NCBI RefSeq assembly: GCF_963678635.1
Contig: NC_087066.1
Coordinates: 1,448,201-1,508,200 of the forward strand
Source of the DNA: Symsagittifera roscoffensis
Lineage: Eukaryota; Xenacoelomorpha; Acoela; Convolutidae
Reading direction: 5' to 3'
Length of the DNA stretch: 60,000 nt
Shown here: piece after piece, positions 50,788 to 60,000 of the stretch
How the letters are laid out: each line of letters starts with the position of its first letter
Position numbering within the stretch: position 1 is the stretch's first letter
Position numbers and translations under genes: made by a program
The notes under the pieces: generated by a model
The model's input: only the letters and a program-made list of their open reading frames with translations
What the model was told of the DNA's origin: nothing
Database searches by the model: none

Positions 50788-52712
50788 GAATGACTTGAAA
50801 CTTAAACATCAAGCAAGGAGGTGAACTATGTGTAGAATAGTAGACGAAACAAATAATTATTTTTTAGGTCTGAAACAAAACTGGTCTGATCTATTCCGTT
50901 TTTCAGTTTGAATGAATTGAAACTCAAGGAGTTCAACTTTGTGTAGAATAGTAGAACAAACAAAAAGTAATGTTTAAGGTCTGATACAAAACTAGTCTGA
51001 ACAATTCCGTTTTTTAATTTGAATGACTTGAAACTTAAACATCATGCAATGAGGTCAACTATGTGTAGAATAGTAGAACAAACAAAAATTTATTTTTTAA
51101 GTCTGAAACAAAACTGGTCTGAACTATCCCGTTTTTCAGTTTGAAAGACTTGAAACTTAAACATCAAGCAAGGAGGTCAATTATGTGTAGAAAAGTAGAA
51201 CAAACAGAAAGTTATTTTTTAGGTCTGAAGTAAAACTTTTCTGAATTATTCCGTTTTTCAGTTTGAATGACTTGAAACTTGAACATCATGCATTGAGGTC
51301 AACTATGTGTAGAATAGTAGAACGAACTAAAAAATATTTTTAGGTCTGAAACAAACCTGGTCTGAACTTTTCCGTTTTTCAGTTTAAATGACTTGAAACT
51401 TAAACATCATGCGATGAGGTCAACTATGTTTAGAATAGTAGAACAAACGAAAGGTTATGTTTTAGGTTTGAAGTAAAACTTTTCTGAATTATTCCGTTTT
51501 TCAGTTTGAATGACTCCAAACTTAAACATCAAGCAATGAGGTCAAGTGTGTAGAGTAGTAGAAAAAACAAAAGATTATTTTTAGGTCTGAAACAAAACTG
51601 GTCTAAAGTATCCCGTTTTTCATTTCGAATGACTTGAAAATTAAACATCAAGCAATGCGTTCAACTATGTGTAGAAGAGTAGAACAAAAACAAAAACTTA
51701 TTTTTTTATTCTGAAACAAAACTGGTCTGAACTATTCTGTTTTTCAGTTTGAATGACTTGAAACTAAACATCAAGCAAGGAGGTGAACTATGTGTAGAAT
51801 AGTAGACGAAACAAATAATTTTTTTTTAGGTCTGAAACAAAACTGGTCTGATCTATTCCGTTTTTCAGTTTGAGTGAATTGAAACTCAAGGAGTTCAACT
51901 TTGTGTAGAATAGTAGAACAAACAAAAAGTAATTTTTAAGGTCTGATACAAAACTAGTCTGAACAATTCCGTTTTTTAATTTGAATGACTTGAAACTTAA
52001 ACATCATGCAATGAGGTCAACTATGTGTAGAATAGTAGAACAAACAAAAATTTATTTTTTAAGTCTGAAACAAAACTGGTCTGAACTATCCCGTTTTTCA
52101 GTTTGAAAGACTTGAAACTTAAACATCAAGCAAGGAGGTCAATTATGTGTAGAAAAGTAGAACAAACAGAAAGTTATTTTTTAGGTCTGAAGTAAAACTT
52201 TTCTGAATTATTCCGTTTTTCAGTTTGAATGACTTGAAACTTGAACATCATGCATTGAGGTCAACTATGTGTAGAATAGTAGAACGAACTAAAAAATATT
52301 TTTAGGTCTGAAACAAACCTGGTCTGAACTTTTCCGTTTTTCAGTTTAAATGACTTGAAACCTAAACATCATGCGATGAGGTCAACTATGTTTAGAATAG
52401 TAGAACAAACGAAAGGTTATGTTTTAGGTCTGAAGTAAAACTTTTCTGAATTATTCCGTTTTTCAGTTTGAATGACTCCAAACTTAAACATCAAGCAATG
52501 AGGTCAAGTGTGTAGAGTAGTAGAAAAAACAAAAGATTATTTTTAGGTCTGAAACAAAACTGGTCTAAAGTATCCCGTTTTTCATTTCGAATGACTTGAA
52601 AATTAAACATCAAGCAATGCGTTCAACTATGTGTAGAAGAGTAGAACAAAAACAAAAACTTATTTTTTCATTCTGAAACAAAACTGGTCTGAACTATTCT
52701 GTTTTTCAGTTT

Positions 52713-53796
52713 GAATGACTTGAAACTAAACATCAAGCAAGGAGGTGAACTATGTGTAGAATAGTAGACGAAACAAATAATTTTTTTTTAGGTCTGAAAC
52801 AAAACTGGTCTGATCTATTCCGTTTTTCAGTTTGAGTGAATTGAAACTCAAGGAGTTCAACTTTGTGTAGAATAGTAGAACAAACAAAAAGTAATTTTTA
52901 AGGTCTGATACAAAACTAGTCTGAACAATTTCGTTTTTTAATTTGAATGACTTGAAACTTAAACATCATGCAATGAGGTCAACTATGTGTAGAATAGTAG
53001 AACAAACAAAAATTTATTTTTTAAGTCTGAAACAAAACTAGTCTGAACAATTTCGTTTTTTAATTTGAATGACTTGAAACTTAAACATCATGCAATGAGG
53101 TCAACTATGTGTAGAATAGTAGAACAAACAAAAAGTAATTTTTAAGGTCTGATACAAAACTAGTCTGAACAATTTCGTTTTTCAGTTTGAAAGACTTGAA
53201 ACTTAAACATCAAGCAAGGAGGTCAATTATGTGTAGAAAAGTAGAACAAACAGAAAGTTATTTTTTAGGTCTGAAGTAAAATTTTTCTGAATTATTCCGT
53301 TTTTCAGTTTGAATGACTTGAAACTTGAACATCATGCATTGAGGTCAACTATGTGTAGAATAGTAGAACGAACTAAAAAATATTTTTAGGTCTGAAACAA
53401 ACCTGGTCTGAACTTTTCCGTTTTTCAGTTTGAATGACTTGAAACCTAAACATCATGCGATGAGGTCAACTATGTTTAGAATAGTAGAACAAACGAAAAG
53501 TTATGTTTTAGGTCTGAAGTAAAACTTTTCTGAATTATTCCGTTTTTCAGTTTGAATGACTTGAAACTTAAACATCAAGCAATGAGGTCAAGTGTGTAGA
53601 GTAGTAGAAAAAACAAAAGATTATTTTTAGGTCTGAAACAAAACTGGTCTAAAGTATCCCGTTTTTCATTTCGAATGACTTGAAAATTAAACATCAAGCA
53701 ATGCGTTCAACTATGTGTAGAAGAGTAGAACAAAAACAAAAACTTATTTTTTTATTCTGAAACAAAACTGGTCTGAACTATTCTGTTTTTCAGTTT
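52713..53796 (+). repeat. HOR2 unit with an extra monomer, nonamer of 1,084 bp
   Basis: An additional 122-bp monomer (53,067-53,188) follows N3. It starts as N3 (CATCATGCAATGAGG) and ends as N2 (AAAGTAATTTTTAAGG and TCTGATACAAAACTAG). The preceding N3 ends with the N2-type CTAGTCTGAACAATTTCG. The gain is therefore a misregister exchange between the b and c monomers. Confidence 0.87.
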
Positions 53797-55790
53797 GAAT
53801 GACTTGAAACTAAACATCAAGCAAGGAGGTGAACTATGTGTAGAATAGTAGACGAAACAAATAATTTTTTTATAGGTCTGAAACAAAACTGGTCTGATCT
53901 ATTCCGTTTTTCAGTTTGAGTGAATTGAAACTCAAGGAGTTCAACTTTGTGTAGAATAGTAGCACAAACAAAAAGTAATTTTTAAGGTCTGATACAAAAC
54001 TAGTCTGAACAATTTCGTTTTTTAATTTGAATGACTTGAAACTTAAACATCATGCAATGAGGTCAACTATGTGTAGAATAGTAGAACAAACAAAAATTTA
54101 TTTTTTAAGTCTGAAACAAAACTGGTCTGAACTATCCCGTTTTTCAGTTTGAAAGACTTGAAACTTAAACATCAAGCAATGAGGTCAATTATGTGTAGAA
54201 AAGTAGAAAAAACAGAAAGTTATTTTTTAGGTCTGAAGTAAAACTTTTCTGAATTATTCCGTTTTACAGTTTGAATGACTTGAAACTTGAACATCATGCA
54301 TTGAGGTCAACTATGTGTAGAATAGTAGAACGAACTAAAAATTATTTTTAGGTCTGAAACAAACCTGGTCTGAACTTTTCCGTTTTTCAGTTTGAATGAC
54401 TTGAAATCTAAACATCATGCGATGAGGTCAACTATGTTTAGAATAGTAGAACAAACGAAAGGTTATGTTTTAGGTCTGAAGTAAAACTTTTCTGAATTAT
54501 TCCGTTTTTCAGTTTGAGTGACTTGAAACTTAAACATCAAGCAATGAAGTCAAGTGTGTAGAGTAGTAGAAAAAACAAAAGAATATTTTTAGGTCTGAAA
54601 CAAAACTGGTCTAAAGTATCCCGTTTTTCATTTCGAATGACTTGAAAATTAAACATCAAGCAATGAGTTCAACTATGTGTAGAAGAGTAGAACAAAAACT
54701 AAAACTTATTTTTTTATTCTGAAACAAAACTGGTCTGAACTATTCTGTTTTTCAGTTTGAATGACTTGAAACTTAAACATCAAGCAAGGAGGTGAACTAT
54801 GTGTAGAATAGTAGACGAAACAAATAATTATTTTTTAGGTCTGAAACAAAACTGGTCTGATCTATTCCGTTTTTCAGTTTGAATGAATTGAAACTCAAGG
54901 ATTTCAACTTTGTGTAGAATAGTAGAACAAACAAAAAGTAATTTTTAAGGTCTGATACAAAACTAGTCTGAACAATTCCGTTTTTTAATTTGAATGACTT
55001 GAAACTTAAACATCATGCAATGAGGTCAACTATGTGTAGAATAGTAGAACAAACAAAAATTTATTTTTTAAATCTGAAACAAAACTGGTCTGAACTATCC
55101 CGTTTTTCAGTTTGAAAGACTTGAAACTTAAACATCAAGCAAGGAGGTCAATTATGTGTAGAAAAGTAGAACAAACAGAAAGTTATTTTTTAAGTCTGAA
55201 GTAAAACTTTTCTGAATTATTCCGTTTTTCAGTTTGAATGACTTGAAACTTGAACATCATGCATTGAGGTCAACTATGTGTAGAATAGTAGAACGAACTA
55301 AAAAATATTTTAGGTCTGAAACAAACCTGGTCTGAACTTTTCCGTTTTTCAGTTTGAATGACTTGAAACCTAAACATCATGCGATGAGGTCAACTATGTT
55401 TAGAATAGTAGAACAAACGAAAGGTTATGTTTTAGGTCTGAAGTAAAATTTTTCTGAATTATTCCGTTTTTCAGTTTGAATGACTTGAAACTTAAACATC
55501 AAGCAATAAGGTCAAGTGTGTAGTGTAGTAGAAAAAACAAAAGATTATTTTTTAGGTCTGAAACAAAACTGGTCTAAAATATCCCGTTTTTCATTTCGAA
55601 TGACTGAAAAAAAAAAACATCAAGCAATGGGTTCAACTATGTGTAGAAGAGTAGAACAAACAAAAACTTATTTTTTAATTCTGAAACAAAACTGGTCTGA
55701 ACTATTCTGTTTTTCAGTTTGAATGACTTGAAACTTAAACATCAACCAAGGAGGTGAACTATGTGTAGAATAATAGATGAAACATAAACT

Positions 55791-58700
55791 TATTTTTTAG
55801 GTCTGAAACAAAACTGGTCTAAAGTATCCCGTTTTTCATTTCGAATGACTTGAAAATCAAACATCAAGCAATGAGTTCAACTATGTGTAGAAGAGTAGAA
55901 CAAACAAAAACTTATTTTTTAATTCTGAAACAAAACTGGTCTGAACTATTCTGTTTTTCAGTTTGAATGACTTGAAACTTAAACATCAACCAAGGAGGTG
56001 AACTATGTGTAGAATAGTAGATGAAACAAATAATTATTTTTTAGGTCTGAAACAAAACTGGTCTGATCTCTTCCGTTTTTCAGTTTGAATGAATTGAAAT
56101 TCAAGGAGTTCAACTTTGTGTAGAATAGTAGAACAAACAAAAAGTAATTTTTAAAGTCTGATACAAAACTAGTCTGAACAAATCCGTTTTTTAGTTTGAA
56201 TCTGTTGAAACTGAAACATCATGCAATGAGGTCAACTATTTGTAGAATAGTAGAACAAACAAAAATTTATGTTTTAAGTCTGAAACAAAACTGGGCTGAA
56301 CTATCCCCTTTTTCATTTTGAATGACTTGAAAATTAAACATCAAGCAATGAGGTCAACTATGTGTAGAAAAGTAGAACAAACAAAAAGTTATTTACTAGG
56401 TAGATAACAAAACTGGTCTGAGTTATTCCGTTTTTCTGTTTGAATGCCTCGAAACTTAAACACCAAGCAAAAAGGTCAACTATGGGTTGAATAGTAGAAC
56501 AAACAAAAAGTTTTTTTCTAGGTCGATAACAAAACTGATCTGAGTTATTCCTTTTTCTGTTTGATTGACTCCAATTTTAAACATCAAGCAATGAGGTAAA
56601 GTGTGTAGAGTAGTAGAAAAAACAAAAGATTATTTTTTAGGTCTGAAACAAAACTGGTCTAAAGTATCCCGTTTTTCATTTCGAATGACTTGAAACTTAA
56701 ACATCAAGTAATGAGGTCAACTATGTGTAGAAAAGTAGAACAAACAAAAAGTTATTTACTAGGTCGATAACAAAACTGGTCTGAGTTATTCCGTTTTTCT
56801 GTTTGAATGACTCCAAACTTAAACATCAAGCAATGAGGTCAAGTGTGTAGAGTAGTAGAAAAACAAAAGATTATTTTTTAGGTCTGAAACAAAACTGGTC
56901 TAAAGTATCCCGTTTTTCATTTCGAATGACTTGAAAATTAAACATCAAGTAATGATTTCAACTATGTGTAGAAGAGTAGAACAAACAAAAACTTATTTTT
57001 TAATTCTGAAACAAAACTGGTCTGAACTATTCCGTTTTTCAGTTTGAATGACTTGAAACTTAAACATCAAGCAAGGAGGTGAACTATGTGTAGAATAGTA
57101 GAACAAAAAAAATATTTACTAGGTCGATAACAAAACTGGTCTGAGTTATTCCGTTTTTCTGTTTGAATGACTCTAAACTTAAACATCAAGCAATGAGGTC
57201 ACGTGTCTAGAGTAGTAGAAAAAACAAAAAGTTATTTTTTAGGTCTGAAACCAAAACTGGTCTGAACTATTCCGTTTTTCAGTTTGATTGACTTGCAACT
57301 TAAACATCAAGCAAGGAGGTGAACTATGTGTAGAATAGTAGAACAAACAAAAAGTTATTTACTAGGTCTATAACAAAACTGGTCTGATTTTTTCCAATTT
57401 TCTGTTTGAATGACTCCAAACTTAAACATCAAGCAATGAAGTCAAGTGTGTAGAGTAGTAGAAAAAACAAAAAGTTTTTTTTATGTCTCAAACAAAACTG
57501 GTCTGAACTATTCCGTTTTTCAGTTTGAGCGACTTGAAACTTAAACATCAATCAATGAGGTCAATTATCTGTATAATAATAGGATAAACAAAAAGTTGTT
57601 TTTTAATTCTGAAACAAAACTTGTCTGAACTATTCCGTTTTTCAGTTTTTTATGATTGGAAGCTCAAAAATCAAGCAATGAGGTCAATTATGTGTAGAAT
57701 AGTAGAACACACAAAATATTATTTTTTGGTTCTGAACCAAAACTGGTCTAATTTATTCTGTTTTTCAGTTTGATTGACTTGAAACTTAAACATCAAGCAA
57801 TGAGGTCAACGATGTGTAGAATAGTAGAATAAACAAAAAATTGTTTTTTAATTCTGAAACAAAACTGGTCTGAATTATTCAGTTTTTCAGTTTAATTGAT
57901 TTGAAACTCAAAAATCAAGCAATGAGATCAATTATGTGTAGAAAAGTAGAACACACAAAAAGTTGTTTTTCAGGTCTGAAACAAAACTGGTCTGATCTAT
58001 TCCGTTTTTCAGTTTGAATGAATTGAAACTCAAGGAGTTCAACTTTGTGTAGAATAGTAGAACAAACAAAAAGTTATTTTTAAGGTCTGATACAAAACTA
58101 GTCTGAACAATTCCGTTTTTAGTTTGAATGGCTTGAAACTTAAACATCATGCAATGAGGTCAACTATGTGTAGAATAGTAGAACAAACAAAAATGTATTT
58201 TTTAAGTCTGAAACTGGTCTGAACTATCCCCTTTTTCATTTTTGAATGACTTGAAAATTAAACATCAAGCATTGAGGTCAACTATGTGTAGAATAGTAGA
58301 ACAAACAAAAAGTTATTTACTAGGTCTATAACAAAACTGGTCTGAATTATTCCGTTTTTCTGTTTGAATGCCTCGAAACTTAAACACCAAGCAAAGAGAT
58401 CAACTATGGGTATAACAGTAGAAGAAACAAAAAGTTATTTTTTAGTTCTGAAACAAAACTGGTCTGAACTTTTCCTTTTTTCAATTTGAATGAATTGAAA
58501 CTTGAACATCGAGCAAGGAGGTGAACTATGTGTAGAATAGTAGAACAAACAACAAATTATTTTTAGGTCTGAAACAAAACTGGTCTGAGCAATTCCGTTT
58601 TTCAGTTTGAATGGTATGAAACTCAATGAGATCAACTGTGTAGAATAGTACAACAAACATAAAAGTTATATTTTAGGTCTGAAACAAAATTGGTCTGAAC

Positions 58701-60000
58701 AATTCCGTTTTTCAGTTTGAATTTTAAACATCAAGCAATTAGGTCAAGTTAGTAAAGAATAGTAGAACAAACAAAAAGTTATTTTGTAGGTCCGAAACGA
58801 AACTGTACTGAACTATACCGTTTTTCAGTTTGAATGACTTGAAACTTAAAAACCAAGCAAAGTTGTCAACAATGGGTAGAATAGTACAACAAACAAAAAG
58901 TTATATTTTAGGTCTGAAACAAAACTGGTCTGAACAATTCCGTTTTTCAGTTTGAATTTTGAACATCAAGCAATTAGGTCAACTTAGTATCGAATAGTAG
59001 AACAAACAAAAAGTTATTTTGTAGGTTTGAAACGAAACTGTTCTGAACTATCCCGTTTTTCAGTTTGAATGACTTGAAACTTAAACACGAAGCAAAGATG
59101 TCAACTATGGGTAGAATAGTGGAAAAAACAAAAAAATATTTTTTAGTTCTGAAACAAAACTGGTCTGAACTTATCCGTTTTTTTTGTTTAAATGACTTGA
59201 AAATTAAAGATAAAGCAATGAGGTCAACTATCTGTAGAATAATAGAACAATTTAAAAACTAAATTTTAAATCTGAAACAAAACTGGTCTGAACTAATATG
59301 TTTTTCAGTTTCAAAGACTTGAAACTTAAACACCAAGCAAAGAGATCAACTATGGGTATAACAGTAGAAGAAACAAAAAGTTATTTTTTAGTTCTGAAAC
59401 AAAACTGGTCAAGCAAAAAAATTCTTTTTGGGTCTGAAACAAAACTGGTCTGAATTTTTCTGTTTTTCAGTTTGAGTGACTTGAAACTTAAACATCAAGC
59501 AATGAAGTCAACTAGGTGTAGAATAGCAGAAGAAACAAAACATTATTTTTTTGGGTCTGAAACAAAACTGGTCTGAATTGTTCTGTTTTTCAGTTTTAAT
59601 GACTTGAAACCTAAACATCAAGCAATGAGGTCAAGTAGGTTTAGAATAGCAGAACAAACAAAACATTTCTTTTTGGTTCTGAAACAAAACTGGTCTGAAT
59701 TTTTCTGTTTTTCAGTTTGAGTGACTTGAAACTTAAACATCAAGCAATGAGGTCAATTATGTGTAGAATAGTAGAATAAACAATAAGTTTTTTTCAATTC
59801 TGAAACAAAACTGGTCTGAACTATTCCGTTTTTCAGTTTGAATGACTTGAAACTTAAACATCAAGCAATGAGGTCAACTATGTGAAGAATAGTAGAACAA
59901 ACAAAAAGTTATTTTTTAGATCTGAAACAAAACTGGTTGTAACTATTCCGTTTTTCAGTTTAAATGCCTGAAAACTTAAACATCAAGCAATGAGGTCAAC
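55791..60000 (+). repeat. Diverged, shuffled satellite to the window end
   Basis: HOR2 order breaks down near 55,790, where an N1-like start runs into an N7-like end (TCTAAAGTATCCCG near 55,816, versus TCTAAAATATCCCG near 55,572). Monomers with GGTCGATAAC recur near 56,521, 56,762 and 57,122, the last two about 360 bp (three monomers) apart. A 5-bp deletion gives AAGTCTGAAACTGGTC near 58,204. From 59,480 to 60,000 the monomers are close to the overall consensus. All of it is satellite. Confidence 0.75.
59309..59477 (+). repeat. Deletion junction fusing two monomers
   Basis: AAAACTGGTC (59,401-59,410) joins directly to AAGCAAAAAAATTC, skipping the usual TCTGAAC to AACAAAC section. The result is a combined unit much shorter than two monomers. 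Little shared sequence is visible at the join. Confidence 0.75.

Larger units (their letters stand above)
50189..55790 (+). repeat. HOR2: 8-monomer, 962-bp higher-order repeat array
   Basis: Unit starts (N1) lie at 50,189, 50,788, 51,751, 52,713, 53,797, 54,759 and 55,721. Intervals are 599, 963, 962, 1,084, 962 and 962 bp. Reference monomers: N1 51,751 (121), N2 51,872 (111, short b class), N3 51,983 (122, c class), N4 52,105 (122, GAAAGACTTG start), N5 52,227 (121, AACGAACTAA), N6 52,348 (122, CATGCGATGAGG), N7 52,470 (119, TCAAGTGTGTAGAG) and N8 52,589 (124, GAAGAGTAGAACAAAAAC). The marker AACGAACTAA occurs at 51,321, 52,283, 53,367, 54,329 and 55,292. Copies are similar but carry more differences than HOR1 units. 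Confidence 0.93.
1..60000 (+). repeat. Satellite DNA array, about 121-bp monomer, filling the window
   Basis: Every line of the window can be aligned to one monomer. Landmarks in order are GAATGACTTGAAACTTAAAC, ATCAAGCAATGAGGTCAACT, ATGTGTAGAATAGTAGAAC, a run of the form ACAAACAAAAAGTTATTTTT, then AGGTCTGAAACAAAACTGG, TCTGAACTATTCC and GTTTTTCAGTTT. I set the monomer start at GAATG. Usual length is 119-124 bp, with a recurrent 110-111 bp short class and occasional truncated units of 95-105 bp. A hand count of the consensus gives about 38 G+C in 121 bp. Unit length is not a multiple of three, coding-type constraint is absent, and no non-satellite sequence interrupts the array. Centromeric or pericentromeric location is an inference from array size and HOR organisation; the sequence does not show function. 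Confidence 0.97.

Noticed and set aside
55516-55722. Plus-strand open frame of 68 codons, and another at 59,065-59,262
   Set aside because: Both lie fully inside ordinary satellite monomers and are not preserved in neighbouring copies.
50189-57000. Possible CENP-B box: TTCG and CGGG on the minus strand across the junction CCCGTTTTTCATTTCGAA
   Set aside because: The CENP-B core needs 7 bases between TTCG and CGGG; here there are 10. No better match was seen elsewhere in the monomer.
1-60000. CRISPR-like regular repeats
   Set aside because: The repeat unit is about 121 bp and contiguous. There are no short identical repeats separated by unique spacers.
1-60000. Poly-A and poly-T tracts as retroelement tails or terminators
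   Set aside because: The tracts sit at the same monomer position in every unit and are part of the satellite. No target-site duplication, reverse transcriptase or promoter sequence accompanies them.
1-60000. TTTTTCAG resembling a 3' splice site
   Set aside because: It recurs in most monomers at the same place with no exon, branch site or coding sequence near it.

Overview
The whole 60 kb is one uninterrupted tandem array of an AT-rich satellite DNA. The basic unit is about 121-122 bp (roughly 31% G+C in a hand-counted consensus monomer), so about 500 monomers are present. I found no gene, RNA gene, transposon or unique sequence. All monomers run in the same direction except one inverted patch of about 254 bp. 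This points to eukaryotic centromeric or pericentromeric heterochromatin resolved by a long-read assembly. I do not recognise the satellite family and cannot name the species.

Layout: (1) 1 to 21,640 is a mosaic of diverged monomers with many small local amplifications: a 594-bp pentamer, a 971-bp octamer, a 1,199-bp offset block, a 365-bp trimer, blocks offset by about 2,020 and 1,540 bp, a 966-bp octamer, a 488-bp tetramer and 470/475-bp tetramers. (2) 21,651-21,904 is an inverted patch. (3) About 22,010-44,715 is a highly homogeneous higher-order repeat (HOR) array, called HOR1 here: a 14-monomer unit of 1,647 bp, about 14 copies. (4) 44,716-50,188 is a diverged flank with a 588-bp pentamer and 121- and 123-bp monomer duplications. 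(5) 50,189-55,790 is a second array, HOR2, an 8-monomer unit of 962 bp with about five and a half copies. (6) 55,790-60,000 is diverged and shuffled monomers.

The main result is the internal grammar of HOR1. Its 14 monomers fall into four classes (a, b, c, d) in the order abcd-abc-abcd-a(b/c)d, where (b/c) is a fused 101-bp monomer. The left flank (20.3-21.3 kb) still carries the simple tetramer abcd of 475 bp, and HOR2 keeps the abc order at the start of its unit. HOR1 therefore looks like a recently amplified derivative of an abcd tetramer. Several recombination events are readable: an M12/M1 hybrid with loss of 343 bp, a paired gain and loss of one trimer (+354/-353 bp) in adjacent units, a one-monomer-misregister conversion patch shared by two neighbouring units, and shared private mutations marking duplicated neighbours. 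Because the array is repeated, most sub-block boundaries in the flanks are accurate only to tens of bases. HOR1 and HOR2 unit starts were counted base by base.
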